Shown: in pieces, positions 43,142 to 52,088 of the stretch
How positions within the stretch are numbered: the first letter of the stretch is position 1
Layout of the letters: each line of letters opens with the position of its first letter
Source: Sphingobacterium kitahiroshimense
Lineage (GTDB): Bacteria; Bacteroidota; Bacteroidia; Sphingobacteriales; Sphingobacteriaceae
NCBI RefSeq assembly: GCF_025961315.1
Contig: NZ_JAOQNK010000001.1
Coordinates: forward strand, 5,642,001 to 5,706,000
Direction of reading: 5' to 3'
DNA length: 64,000 bases
The notes under the pieces: generated by a model
What the model was told of the DNA's origin: nothing
Seen by the model: only the letters and a program-made list of their open reading frames with translations
Databases searched by the model: none
Program-made: the position numbers and the translations under genes

Positions 43142-44461
43142 TTAGTTATTTTCTAATACTTGATCTTGTTGTTTTACCTCTGGCGCCGGTTGATTGAATT
43201 TATAGAAAATTAATCGAACACCCGAGTTCTTTGTGAAAAATTTCACTGTCCAGTTGATAAAGGTAATTACTTTGTTTCTAAAACCAAAAATAGACATTAA
43301 GTGAACAAACATCCAAACAATCCAGCCAAAGAATCCATTAAAATGGATTTTACCCATATCGACTACAGCTTTCGCACGACCAATTGTCGCCATTGAGCCC
43401 TTATCAAAGTAAGAGAATTTTTCATTTGAACGGTTATCCATCACATTGCTAATGTGCTTGGCAACATATTTACCTTGTTGTTGTGCTACAGGTGCCACAC
43501 CAGGTAATCCACGTGGTAAATCATCTGTGATAAATGCGGAAACGTCACCAATTGCGTATACATTTTCCATATCTAACACACGACATTGATCATCTGTTTG
43601 AATGCGGTTACCGCGTTGAATATTTTCTTTTTTGAAACCTTCAGGAAATTGTCCTGCAACACCTGCGCCCCAGATAACTGTTTTTGTTTCGATCGAACTA
43701 CCATCACCAAAAGAGATTGCAGTACCATCAAAGCCCGTTACAGAAACATTTAGTAATATTTTAACACCTAATGCTTTTAAATATTTTTCAGAGTCTTCAG
43801 AAGATTTTTCTGATAAGTTTGCTAATACTTTACTTTGTCCTTCGACTAAGTAAACATTCATTTCTTCCTTGCGTAATTCTGGATAATCTTTTTCCAGAAT
43901 ATTATTTCTGATCTCAGCAATTGCTCCAGAAAGCTCAACACCAGTTGGGCCACCGCCTACAATTACAAAGTTTAAAAATGATTTACGATCTTCCGGATTT
44001 GCAATTTGAACAGCTTTTTCAAGATTTTGTAGCACATAGCTCCGAATGTTTAGAGCTTCTTGAATACTTTTCATTGGTAACGCATATTTTGCAATTTGCT
44101 GATTTCCAAAGAAATTTGTTGTTGCTCCAGTAGCAACCACTAAGTAATCATATTCAAAATCACCGATATTCGTTTGAACAGTCTTGTTGGACGAGTCAAT
44201 ATGATTAACTTCTGCAATTCTGAAACTAAAATTCTCCTGAGATTTGAACATCTTACGGATAGGGAAAGAGATCGAATCTGCAGATAATGTACCTGTAGCT
44301 ACCTGATACATTAAAGGTTGGAAGGTATGAAAATTATTTCTGTCTAATAATAGTACTTCTACTTCCTTATTTTTTAACTTTTTAGCAACTTCAATTCCAC
44401 CAAATCCAGCACCAATAATGACCACTTTTGGGAATTTTCTATCTGAACGATTGCTTAGCAT
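43142..44461 (-). CDS. Type II NADH dehydrogenase (NDH-2)
   Basis: This 439-residue flavoprotein has an N-terminal FAD Rossmann motif (VVIIGAGFGGIEVAKKL, about 13-29). It also has DRNNFHTFQPLMYQVATGTL, a second nucleotide motif (FVIVGGGPTGVELSGAIAEI, about 168-187) and the late FAD motif VYAIGDVSAF. A hydrophobic/amphipathic C-terminus with GFFGWIVWMFVHLMSIFGF (about 375-395) anchors it to the membrane. It oxidises NADH and reduces quinone without pumping protons. The PolX-like gene follows after one base, so they share a transcript. Confidence 0.93.
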   Translation of the reverse strand: MLSNRSDRKFPKVVIIGAGFGGIEVAKKLKNKEVEVLLLDRNNFHTFQPLMYQVATGTLSADSISFPIRKMFKSQENFSFRIAEVNHIDSSNKTVQTNIGDFEYDYLVVATGATTNFFGNQQIAKYALPMKSIQEALNIRSYVLQNLEKAVQIANPEDRKSFLNFVIVGGGPTGVELSGAIAEIRNNILEKDYPELRKEEMNVYLVEGQSKVLANLSEKSSEDSEKYLKALGVKILLNVSVTGFDGTAISFGDGSSIETKTVIWGAGVAGQFPEGFKKENIQRGNRIQTDDQCRVLDMENVYAIGDVSAFITDDLPRGLPGVAPVAQQQGKYVAKHISNVMDNRSNEKFSYFDKGSMATIGRAKAVVDMGKIHFNGFFGWIVWMFVHLMSIFGFRNKVITFINWTVKFFTKNSGVRLIFYKFNQPAPEVKQQDQVLENN

Positions 44462-44641
44462 ATTATTTGAAATTTATATAAAATATTCGGAAAATTGTAA
44501 TCCTTCTGCAAATATCTTAATTTTTCACTCAAAAAACTAAAATATCTTTATATATACTTGCTTTTTATTGTCATATTTATTGATAACTAACTGTTTTAAT
44601 ATATCTCTTGTTTTATTACTCCTTGTTAATCAGTGTTTTGT

Positions 44642-44677
44642 AAACCGTATTAATTGCATGGTTTATTAATACGGTTT
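44642..44677. repeat. 13-bp inverted repeat
   Basis: AAACCGTATTAAT (44642-44654) pairs perfectly with ATTAATACGGTTT (44665-44677) around a 10-base loop. No T-run follows on either strand, so it is not a normal terminator. It lies between the ferredoxin terminator and the NADH dehydrogenase gene. Confidence 0.6.
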
Positions 44678-44689
44678 GTCTCAAAAAAT

Positions 44690-44717
44690 GAAAAAAAGTG
44701 TGTAAAAAGTACACTTT
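44690..44717 (-). terminator. Terminator of the marR-FNR-ferredoxin operon
   Basis: Read leftward, AAAGTGT (44711-44717) pairs with ACACTTT (44695-44701) and a T-run follows, ten bases after the ferredoxin stop. Confidence 0.75.
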
Positions 44718-44726
44718 GACAATTTA

Positions 44727-45056
44727 TTACTGTAATGCTCCTCTTATTTTAATACTTAGGCCGTTATTTTCATTTGTTAATCGCAGCTGGCATGCTAGTC
44801 GGCTATCATCATTAGCATCGGGTAAAGTATCGAGCATATCGAGCTCTTGGTCTTGAGGTTCGGACAAGTTTTCACCTCCAGATTTAATTTCAACATGACA
44901 AGTTGCGCAAAGTGCCATGCCTCCACAGGTAGCTAGGACCTCATAATCGCATGCTTTTAGCAATTCCATTAGGGATAAGTTGACATCCGTAGGAACTTCG
45001 ATTGTTTGAACAGTTCCATCCCGATCTTCAATTTCTATTTCAATAATATTGTCCAT
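44727..45056 (-). CDS. 2Fe-2S ferredoxin (adrenodoxin type)
   Basis: This 109-residue protein has ligands in TCGGMALCATCHVEI (Cys-x5-Cys-x2-Cys) and a fourth Cys in RLACQLRL. This is the spacing of adrenodoxin/Isc-type ferredoxins rather than plant-type. It carries one electron between NAD(P)H-dependent reductases and acceptors such as Fe-S assembly or oxygenases. It lies three bases after the reductase gene, so the reductase is probably its partner. It is the last gene of the marR-reductase-ferredoxin operon. Confidence 0.95.
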   Translation of the reverse strand: MDNIIEIEIEDRDGTVQTIEVPTDVNLSLMELLKACDYEVLATCGGMALCATCHVEIKSGGENLSEPQDQELDMLDTLPDANDDSRLACQLRLTNENNGLSIKIRGALQ

Positions 45057-45059
45057 AAT

Positions 45060-46064
45060 TTAAAAAGTATTGATGCCATTAACAGTTGTATATTTGAAGC
45101 TTAGTTTTTGATCTGGATACACATATTTAAAAGCACTTTGAGCCATTAATGCCGCTTCATGATATCCACATAAAATTAACTTTAATTTACCTGGATAGGT
45201 ATTGATATCTCCTATAGCATAAATGCGTTCTACATTTGTCGAATAATCAACTGTGTTTACTACGATAGCACTCTTGTCAATATTTAAGCCCCAGTCCGCA
45301 ATAGGTCCTAATTTTGGGGTTAGCCCAAATAGCGGTATAAAATAATCCGCTTCCATTTTGACTTCTTCTTTTTGTTTATTGACTGCAATCACATGCGATA
45401 AGCTATCTGAGCCATGTACATCTGCTAGGTTGTGGGACAGTAAGAGGTTGATAGCCCCTTTTTGAGCTAGATGATAAACCTTTTCTGCAGAATCTGGTGC
45501 TCCTCTGAAAGAGTCACTTCTATGAATTAAAGTAACTTCCTTTGCAATATCGGCTAAGTAAATCGTCCAGTCTAGAGCAGAGTCGCCACCACCCGCGATG
45601 ATGATCTTCTTGTCACGATACGTTTCTGGATTTCTGACCATGTAATCAACACCTTTTCTTTCATACTTAACTAAATTGGCCAGTTCAGGTTTCCGGGGTT
45701 CAAAGCATCCTAAACCGCCTGCTATAACAACAACTTGGCATTGTATACGTGTTCCTTCTGAACTAACGACCACATATGAACCATCTTCCTGCCTTTCTAA
45801 GCCTTCAACACGCTCGCCGAGTGTAAAAGTGGGATTGAATGGTTCGATCTGTTTCATCTGATTGTCAATCAACTCTTGAGCACGGATAGTCGGGTAGCCC
45901 GGTATATCGTATATCGGCTTATGCGGATATATTTCAGACAACTGACCTCCAACTTGAGGTAAAACATCAATGAGGTGACATCTCATCTTTAACAAACCTG
46001 CTTCAAATACAGCAAATAGACCCACTGGTCCGGCTCCTATAATACATATGTCTGTTGTTATCAT
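45060..46064 (-). CDS. Ferredoxin-NADP reductase, thioredoxin-reductase-like
   Basis: This 334-residue flavoprotein has an FAD motif (DICIIGAGPVGLFAVFEAGL, about 5-24) and an NADPH motif (KKIIIAGGGDSALDWTIYLA, about 152-171). The late FAD motif is ERIYAIGDINTYPGKLKLIL. It lacks the CxxC redox pair of thioredoxin reductase, which places it with the TrxR-like ferredoxin-NADP reductases of Bacillus and Chlorobium. It transfers electrons between NADPH and the ferredoxin encoded three bases downstream. It begins eight bases after marR, so all three genes are one operon. Confidence 0.93.
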   Translation of the reverse strand: MITTDICIIGAGPVGLFAVFEAGLLKMRCHLIDVLPQVGGQLSEIYPHKPIYDIPGYPTIRAQELIDNQMKQIEPFNPTFTLGERVEGLERQEDGSYVVVSSEGTRIQCQVVVIAGGLGCFEPRKPELANLVKYERKGVDYMVRNPETYRDKKIIIAGGGDSALDWTIYLADIAKEVTLIHRSDSFRGAPDSAEKVYHLAQKGAINLLLSHNLADVHGSDSLSHVIAVNKQKEEVKMEADYFIPLFGLTPKLGPIADWGLNIDKSAIVVNTVDYSTNVERIYAIGDINTYPGKLKLILCGYHEAALMAQSAFKYVYPDQKLSFKYTTVNGINTF

Positions 46065-46072
46065 ATCAAATG

Positions 46073-46507
46073 TTAATTACTTAAGTTATTATAAATTTTG
46101 TCTAGAATACGTGTGAAAGAACTAAAGTCTTCGTCTGTTAGATTTTCCCAAGCTTTCATGCGAATGCTGGAAACGATGGGAGAGTAGTTTTCTACTTTTT
46201 TTCGACCTTCCTCTGTTAGGTGCAAGTGGATACTTCGCCTGTCAGAGGGATGGATCACTCGTTCTGTTAATCCTTTTTTTATTAACAGATCAACAATTCG
46301 GGTGAGAGTAGGTTGATCTTTGCAACATTTTTCAGCAAGTTCTTTTTGCAATAGATTATCATTCTCATAAAGTGTCTTCATGATGGTCCACTGATCTACG
46401 GTGATATCAAAATCATTATCTGTAAAAGAATTTTGTGCAAATTGTTTTACTTTTTTTGCTGTTCTTTCTAATATGAAAGAGTATCGATTGAATTTTTCGT
46501 CTTGCAT
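46073..46507 (-). CDS. MarR-family transcriptional repressor, probably autoregulated
   Basis: This 144-residue protein is a typical MarR winged-helix regulator. An N-terminal dimer helix is followed by ITVDQWTIMKTLYENDNLLQ and the HTH QKELAEKCCKDQPTLTRIVD (about 54-73). The wing is VIHPSDRRSIHLHLTEEGRK, and a C-terminal helix follows. Two adjacent cysteines (61-62) sit in the HTH region and could sense oxidation. It is the first gene of an operon with a ferredoxin reductase and a ferredoxin. Two matching palindromes overlap its -7 and -33 boxes, which strongly suggests it represses its own operon. The inducing signal is unknown. Confidence 0.93.
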   Translation of the reverse strand: MQDEKFNRYSFILERTAKKVKQFAQNSFTDNDFDITVDQWTIMKTLYENDNLLQKELAEKCCKDQPTLTRIVDLLIKKGLTERVIHPSDRRSIHLHLTEEGRKKVENYSPIVSSIRMKAWENLTDEDFSSFTRILDKIYNNLSN

Positions 46508-46527
46508 TTAAAATATTTGTATCGCTA

Positions 46528-46576
46528 ATATTTAGTACAACAAATATAATCATTTAATACTTAGTGCAACAAGTAT
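46528..46576 (-). promoter_or_regulatory. marR promoter covered by two operator palindromes
   Basis: Palindrome A is ATATTT-AGTACAAC-AAATAT (46528-46547) and palindrome B is ATACTT-AGTGCAAC-AAGTAT (46557-46576), 29 bases apart. The arms differ by one symmetrical pair (T/A to C/G) and the 8-base centres differ at one position. This points to selected binding sites for one dimeric protein. On the minus strand the -7 box TATATTTG (46541-46548) lies in A and a TTG (46567-46569, 18-base spacer) lies in B. A bound MarR would block both elements. Confidence 0.8.
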
Positions 46577-46597
46577 TTGGTTGATTTATTGTAAAAT

Positions 46598-46637
46598 AAA
46601 AAAGGCTTTCAGTTTTATCTGAAAGCCTTTTTTAAAC
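46598..46637 (-). terminator. secDF terminator
   Basis: A stem of about 15 bp (AAAGGCTTTCAG with CTGAAAGCCTTT) has flanking A- and T-runs. It lies between the secDF stop and the marR promoter, so the two transcripts are separate. Confidence 0.9.
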
Positions 46638-46651
46638 GTTTTGATTTTTTA

Positions 46652-49618
46652 CTAAGGAGTTACCGGTTCTGCCTTTTTAGGAGCTTCTTCGAAGTGTTTT
46701 CCTTTACTTAAATCATATACTGCTGGTGCAGCTAAGAATATAGATGAATAAGTACCTACAATAATACCAATTAAGATCGCGAAAGAGAAACCTCTGATAA
46801 CTTCACCACCGAAAATAAATAATACTGCTAATACGAATACAATCGTCAATGATGTAATAACCGTTCTACTTAATGTCGTATTTATGGCGTGGTTGATCGT
46901 TTCACCAAAATCTTTATTTAAAGCATTTGGTTTGTTTACATCTTCACGGATACGGTCAAATACCACTACAGTATCATTCACTGAATAACCTAATACCGTT
47001 AGAATAGCGGCAATAAAATGCTGATCAATATCTAATGAGAATGGAACAATACCATCTAAAATAGAGAACAAACCTAATACAATGATGGCATCATGTACAG
47101 TTGCGATTGCCGCACCTGCTGAATATTGCCATTTACGGAAACGCACTAGGATATAAACCGCAATGATTAATAACGCAAAGATAGTTGCATAAATTGATCT
47201 TGCTTTCATATCTGTCGCGATACTAGGACCAACTTTCTGAGAAGAAAGAATCTCATATTTGTTGCTTGCATCTACCTTCGATAATCCGTCATTCAATTTA
47301 GTTAAGACTTCTTTATCTGCTTCATCAGAAGTCTCTTCTACATGGTAAGTTGTTGTTACACGTACTTGATTTGCAGCACCAAAGACTTTAACTTCAGTTG
47401 TTTTCTGGAAAGCATCATCTAAGTTTTGACGCACAGCTTCCAAATCAACTGGTTTATCATAGCGGATGGTATAAGTACGTCCACCTTGAAAATCTACACC
47501 TTGGCTAAAGCCTTTAATAAAGATTGATGCAAAACAAGCGATAACAATTACAATAGAAACGATGTAAAGGCCTTTTCTTTTCTTGATGAATTGGAAATTT
47601 GCATTTTGCAATGTTTTCGCAGACCAAGGGAAAGAAACTTTAATTTTCATATCACGTTCTAACATCCACTCAAAAATAATGCGAGTAAGGAATATACCTG
47701 TGAATAATGAAGTGATAATACCCACCATTAATGTAGTAGCAAATCCTAAAATTGGACCTGTTCCGAAGAAGAATAATACCAACCCAACTAAGAATGTTGT
47801 AATCTGTGAATCTAAGATCGAAGGTAATGCGTGTTTGTAACCATCTGCAACCGCTTGACGGATTGATTTTCCACCGGCTAATTCTTCACGTATACGTTCG
47901 TAAATTAGGACGTTGGCATCCACCGCAGTACCCATCGTTAATACGATACCCGCGATACCTGGGAGTGTTAATACTGCATTCAGCGATGCCAATACCCCCA
48001 TGATAAAGAATACGTTTATTAGAACAGCAATGTTTGCTACTAAACCTGCAGTGTTATAGTATGCAATCATGAATACAAGAACAAGCACAATACCGATAAC
48101 TGCTGAATTCACACCAGAATCAATAGCCGATTGTCCTAAAGTAGGACCTACGATCGCTTCTTCAACGATTTTAGCGGTAGTTGGTAAGCGACCAGCTTTT
48201 AGTACGTTCGCTAAATCCTTTGTATCTTCCACTGTGAAAGAACCAGAGATAGATGAATTACCACCAGCGATTTCTTCATTAACGCCAGGTGCAGAATAGA
48301 CTACATTGTCAAGAACGATAGCGATCGATTGGTGACCTTGTGCTGCTTTAGCTGTAATTTTTTTCCACTCACGAGCACCGTCGCTGTTCATCTGCATGGA
48401 AACAACGGGTTCATTTCTCTCATTAAACTCATCACGCGCATTGGTAATAACATCACCAGTTAATACTGGGCCATTATCAACCCCTGCAGGTCTGATTGCA
48501 TATAAAGAAAGGATATTTGGTGTTTTAGCTTCTGGTTTTACTGACCATAACAATTTTAGATTTCCAGGGATAATAGATTTAACCTCAGGTCTGTTTAAAA
48601 AAGCATTTACTTTGGCAGTATCTTTAAGTTCTGCACTACCTACCATTGCGCCAGGCATTAAGGCCATCTGTTGATTCTCACCCATGTAAACAGCAGGTCT
48701 CAAAACATCAAATAATGGATTTTCTTGCGACAATTTAGCAGCAGCGCTATCTTTTGTGTTTTTATTAGCACCAAGGTTCGCTAATAAGTCATCAGACTTT
48801 TTAGTCGAATCTGTTGTTGCTTTATCATCTGTCGAAGCAACTTTTAAAGTTGCAGACAAAGTTTTATTGATGTTTTCCAATAAAGGATACACTTCTTGAT
48901 TAGCATGAGTTTCGTAAAACTCTAATTTAGCTGATCCTTGTAATAATTTACGGACGCGTTGTTCATCGTTAACACCTGGAAGTTCGATCAAAATACGATT
49001 TGTACCTTGTTGAATCTGGATGTTAGGAGAAGCAACTCCAAATTTATCAATACGTGTACGAAGTACTTTGTATGAGTTTTGGATAGCATTATCAGCTTCT
49101 TTTTGTAAAAAAGATTCCAATTGTGCATCAGAGTCCCCCGCTTTGATTAAAGATGCATTATCTTTAGTCGCGAAATAAGTTGAAAGTGGAGTCGTACTAC
49201 CTGCAGCTTTATATTCTTCAATGAATAAATTAACTAGAGATTTTTGACTTGTTTTACTTTTCGAAATAGCAGCTGTAAGTGCAGCATTGAATTTCTCATC
49301 TTTAGGATTATCTGCTAAGTTACGAATCAACTCATCGATTGAGATTTCCATCGTAACGTTCATACCCCCTTTTAGATCAAGTCCTAAAGCAAGTTCTTGT
49401 GCTTTAGCTTCTCTATAGGTGTATTTTGCAAAACCTAAATTGTAAACAACCTCGCCAGCGATAGAGTCTAGGTACGATTTTTCACGTGCCATATCTCCTT
49501 GTGCATAATTCTCAGCATCACGCTCAACTTTGCGGGTTACAAAAGTGAATGATAGGGCGTATAGACATGCTATAGATACCGCTATCACCAAAAATTTAAT
49601 CAGCCCTTTACCTTGCAT
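46652..49618 (-). CDS. secDF: Fused protein translocase subunit SecDF
   Basis: This 988-residue protein fuses SecD and SecF, usual in Bacteroidota. The SecD half starts with a membrane helix (about 8-26) and the D1 motif LGLDLKGGMNV (about 73-83). It has a large periplasmic P1 region (about 90-520) and transmembrane block TM2-6 with GTAVDANVLIYERIREEL. The SecF half begins near 680 with IFIKGFSQGVDFQGGRTYTI and has NDTVVVFDRIREDV in its membrane block. It uses the proton gradient to pull secreted proteins out of the SecYEG channel. The P1 domain has an Ala/Asp/Lys-rich insertion near 255-290. It is a single-gene unit. Confidence 0.96.
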   Translation of the reverse strand: MQGKGLIKFLVIAVSIACLYALSFTFVTRKVERDAENYAQGDMAREKSYLDSIAGEVVYNLGFAKYTYREAKAQELALGLDLKGGMNVTMEISIDELIRNLADNPKDEKFNAALTAAISKSKTSQKSLVNLFIEEYKAAGSTTPLSTYFATKDNASLIKAGDSDAQLESFLQKEADNAIQNSYKVLRTRIDKFGVASPNIQIQQGTNRILIELPGVNDEQRVRKLLQGSAKLEFYETHANQEVYPLLENINKTLSATLKVASTDDKATTDSTKKSDDLLANLGANKNTKDSAAAKLSQENPLFDVLRPAVYMGENQQMALMPGAMVGSAELKDTAKVNAFLNRPEVKSIIPGNLKLLWSVKPEAKTPNILSLYAIRPAGVDNGPVLTGDVITNARDEFNERNEPVVSMQMNSDGAREWKKITAKAAQGHQSIAIVLDNVVYSAPGVNEEIAGGNSSISGSFTVEDTKDLANVLKAGRLPTTAKIVEEAIVGPTLGQSAIDSGVNSAVIGIVLVLVFMIAYYNTAGLVANIAVLINVFFIMGVLASLNAVLTLPGIAGIVLTMGTAVDANVLIYERIREELAGGKSIRQAVADGYKHALPSILDSQITTFLVGLVLFFFGTGPILGFATTLMVGIITSLFTGIFLTRIIFEWMLERDMKIKVSFPWSAKTLQNANFQFIKKRKGLYIVSIVIVIACFASIFIKGFSQGVDFQGGRTYTIRYDKPVDLEAVRQNLDDAFQKTTEVKVFGAANQVRVTTTYHVEETSDEADKEVLTKLNDGLSKVDASNKYEILSSQKVGPSIATDMKARSIYATIFALLIIAVYILVRFRKWQYSAGAAIATVHDAIIVLGLFSILDGIVPFSLDIDQHFIAAILTVLGYSVNDTVVVFDRIREDVNKPNALNKDFGETINHAINTTLSRTVITSLTIVFVLAVLFIFGGEVIRGFSFAILIGIIVGTYSSIFLAAPAVYDLSKGKHFEEAPKKAEPVTP

Positions 49619-49704
49619 CGTCTGTTTTTAGTGTATTAGTTTGATATTATATGATATAATTGATAACTCATTCTTGTATGAAAATTACAATTCTCCAAGA
49701 ATGC

Positions 49705-49712
49705 CAAAGGTA
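49705..49712 (-). promoter_or_regulatory. Candidate -7 box of secDF
   Basis: The minus strand reads TACCTTTG, an exact TAnnTTTG match, 86 bases upstream of the secDF ATG. No clear -33 TTG is present. Confidence 0.4.
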
Positions 49713-49806
49713 TAAAAATTTTGTAAAATGAAAAGCTTTATTTGATTAAGCTTATGATAAAAAGCGATTAAATTGCAATGAATACGATATTGCTATGCAA
49801 TCTAAT

Positions 49807-49838
49807 AGAAAAAGCCTCCCGTTTGGGAGGCTTTTTCT
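49807..49838 (-). terminator. Terminator of the small outer-membrane-type gene
   Basis: AGAAAAAGCCTCCC pairs with GGGAGGCTTTTTCT around GTTT, a 14-bp stem with T-runs on both sides. Confidence 0.9.
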
Positions 49839-49858
49839 ATAAAAATGTACTGTTTTAT

Positions 49859-50332
49859 TTATCTCAACGTGTATTTGATACCGAAAGAAAAAGTAGATGC
49901 ATCAAAGTCACTATTGTGGTTTAATCTCCAATCTGGTTTCCAATCTGCGTGAAAACCGATAGGTGCAGCCGGAATTTTAAATTCTAGACCTAATTGAGGA
50001 CGAAGTGCTACAAGAGTAATATTGTCACCTGCGTCAACAAAAGATAACTGTGCACCAACACCTGCATACCATCCTAATCCTTTAGCACCAGAAAATGGTC
50101 TTGCATATTGGTAATCTGCTCCTACAGCAACCACATTGTCATCGAACATAATTTGTGCCTGTCCGTTGTTTGCACCTCCCATAGACTGTTTGTACTGAAC
50201 ACCCCATAAATCACCAGCTGTACCGTCAAATACAACACCAATTGCAGCGCGTTGTGGTGATTGTGCTTTTGCCTCCTGTGCTCCTAGAGCTAATATGGCA
50301 ACAGCTGCTACCGATAGTAATACTTTTTTCAT
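49859..50332 (-). CDS. Small secreted outer-membrane-type (porin-like) protein
   Basis: I place the start at the ATG at 50332, which opens a clear signal peptide (MKKVLLSVAAVAILALGAQE, cleavage after AKA near 23). The frame is open upstream for 18 more codons, but those are polar and would bury the signal. The mature part of about 134 residues is beta-rich with alternating aromatic strands (VGADYQYARPF, LGWYAGVGAQLSFV) and ends FSFGIKYTLR, like a small eight-stranded barrel. The function is unknown. It is transcribed alone and divergently from guaB. Confidence 0.78.
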   Translation of the reverse strand: MKKVLLSVAAVAILALGAQEAKAQSPQRAAIGVVFDGTAGDLWGVQYKQSMGGANNGQAQIMFDDNVVAVGADYQYARPFSGAKGLGWYAGVGAQLSFVDAGDNITLVALRPQLGLEFKIPAAPIGFHADWKPDWRLNHNSDFDASTFSFGIKYTLR

Positions 50333-50530
50333 AATATGTGTTTTATATAAATTCAATTTAGACATCTTATGCAAATAACCTGCCAAAAGTTGTTACGCAC
50401 GATGCCGGAATGTTGGCTGTTTGATAAGGTTGCATGATTAAGCTAATGAGAATGAGCTGTTAACTGCATGTTAGGATAATCATTTAAATGTAATTAGTGA
50501 AATTAATTTTTATATTTCGCTGAAAATACT

Positions 50531-50538
50531 TAATTTTG
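50531..50538 (+). promoter_or_regulatory. -7 box of guaB
   Basis: TAATTTTG is an exact TAnnTTTG match, 33 bases before the guaB ATG. Confidence 0.55.
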
Positions 50539-50541
50539 CCT

Positions 50542-50571
50542 GGCAAATAGAGAACCCAATACATATTTGCC
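50542..50571 (+). promoter_or_regulatory. Hairpin in the guaB 5' leader ending at the start codon
   Basis: GGCAAAT (50542-50548) and ATTTGCC (50565-50571) are perfect inverted repeats around a 16-base loop, and the second arm ends directly before the ATG. A further TTTGCC/GGCAAA overlap occurs at 50535-50547. If transcription starts near 50544 only part of the first arm is in the mRNA, so the repeat could act as DNA operator or RNA hairpin. Confidence 0.4.
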
Positions 50572-52047
50572 ATGCAATTAGATCCACAAAAATTCGTAGC
50601 AGAAGGACTTACCTACGACGACGTATTATTAATTCCAGCTTATTCTGAAGTTTTACCACGTGATGTCGATACAAGTACTTTTCTGACAAAAAAAATCAAA
50701 TTAAATATTCCATTAGTATCTGCGGCTATGGACACGGTGACGGGTGCTGATTTAGCTATTGCTATCGCACAAGCCGGCGGTATTGGTATGTTGCATAAGA
50801 ACATGACGATTGCAGAGCAGGCTGCTGAAGTACGTAAAGTAAAGCGTTCAGAAAGCGGTATGATTCAAGATCCTGTAACTTTATTGCAAACTGCAACAGT
50901 AGGAGATGCTTTTAAAATTATGAAAGATCATAAGATTGGCGGCATTCCTGTAATAGATGAAAAAGGCAAGTTAGTTGGTATTGTAACGAACCGTGATTTA
51001 CGTTTCCAAAAAGTCATGAGTCAACCGATCTCTTCGTTAATGACGAAAGACAATCTTGTTACTGCACCAGAAGGGACAGATTTAGTACGAGCAGAAGAAA
51101 TTTTACAAGATCATAAGATTGAAAAACTTCCAGTTGTTGATAATGAAGGTATATTAAAAGGTCTTATTACTTTTAAAGATATTCAAAAATACAAACATTA
51201 TCCAAATGCAGCTAAAGATACGCACGGTCGTTTATTGGTTGGTGGTGCAGTTGGTGTCACTCCAGATACTTTAGATCGTGTAGAAGCTTTAGTAAAAGCT
51301 GGTGTTGATGTGATTACTATTGATACTGCGCACGGTCATTCAAAAGGTGTAATTGATAAATTGAAATTGGTGAAAGCAACATTCCCTGACTTACAGGTTA
51401 TTGTTGGTAATATCGCTACAGGTGCAGCTGCAAAAGCATTAGCAGAAGCCGGTGCTGACGCTGTAAAAGTAGGTATCGGACCAGGTTCAATCTGTACAAC
51501 ACGTATTATTGCTGGTGTTGGAGTGCCTCAGTTGTACGCCATCTATGAAGTAGCAAAGGCATTAAAAGGCACTGGTGTTCCATTGATCGCTGATGGTGGT
51601 ATAAAACAAACAGGTGATATCGCAAAAGCAATTGCAGCTGGTGCTTATACCATTATGGCCGGATCATTATTTGCAGGTGTTGAAGAAGCTCCGGGAGAAA
51701 CGATCATTTACGAAGGACGTAAATTTAAATCATACCGCGGAATGGGATCTATCGAAGCGATGGAAAAAGGATCTAAAGATCGTTACTTCCAAGACGTTGA
51801 AGATGATATTAAGAAATTAGTTCCTGAGGGTATTGTTGGTCGCGTTCCATATAAAGGGACGTTAGCTGAGGTTGTATATCAATACATGGGCGGATTGAAG
51901 GCATCAATGGGCTATTGTGGAGCTGCTACAATTGAAAAGCTACAAGAAGCACAATTTGTACGTATTACAGGTGCTGGATTACGTGAATCTCATCCACATA
52001 ATATTTCGATTACAAAAGAAGCTCCTAACTACAATAGTAGAGGTTAA
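50572..52047 (+). CDS. guaB: IMP dehydrogenase
   Basis: This 491-residue enzyme makes XMP from IMP with NAD+, the committed step to GTP. The barrel starts FVAEGLTYDDVLLIPAYSEV. A CBS-domain pair is inserted at about 95-205 (IGGIPVIDEKGKLVGIVTNRDL and KLPVVDNEGILKGLITFKDI). The catalytic loop is GPGSICTTRIIAGVGVPQ with Cys308, and the flap contains YRGMGSIEAMEKGSKDRYFQ. Length and motifs are complete. It is a single-gene unit ending at a bidirectional terminator shared with ppk1. Confidence 0.98.
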   Translation: MQLDPQKFVAEGLTYDDVLLIPAYSEVLPRDVDTSTFLTKKIKLNIPLVSAAMDTVTGADLAIAIAQAGGIGMLHKNMTIAEQAAEVRKVKRSESGMIQDPVTLLQTATVGDAFKIMKDHKIGGIPVIDEKGKLVGIVTNRDLRFQKVMSQPISSLMTKDNLVTAPEGTDLVRAEEILQDHKIEKLPVVDNEGILKGLITFKDIQKYKHYPNAAKDTHGRLLVGGAVGVTPDTLDRVEALVKAGVDVITIDTAHGHSKGVIDKLKLVKATFPDLQVIVGNIATGAAAKALAEAGADAVKVGIGPGSICTTRIIAGVGVPQLYAIYEVAKALKGTGVPLIADGGIKQTGDIAKAIAAGAYTIMAGSLFAGVEEAPGETIIYEGRKFKSYRGMGSIEAMEKGSKDRYFQDVEDDIKKLVPEGIVGRVPYKGTLAEVVYQYMGGLKASMGYCGAATIEKLQEAQFVRITGAGLRESHPHNISITKEAPNYNSRG

Positions 52048-52050
52048 TAA

Positions 52051-52088
52051 AAAAAGGTCAGCGATTCAATCGCTGACCTTTTTTTTAT
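52051..52088. terminator. Bidirectional terminator between guaB and ppk1
   Basis: A 15-bp stem (AAAAAGGTCAGCGAT, 52051-52065, with its complement at 52069-52083) encloses a 3-base loop, with A- and T-runs outside. Confidence 0.92.
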
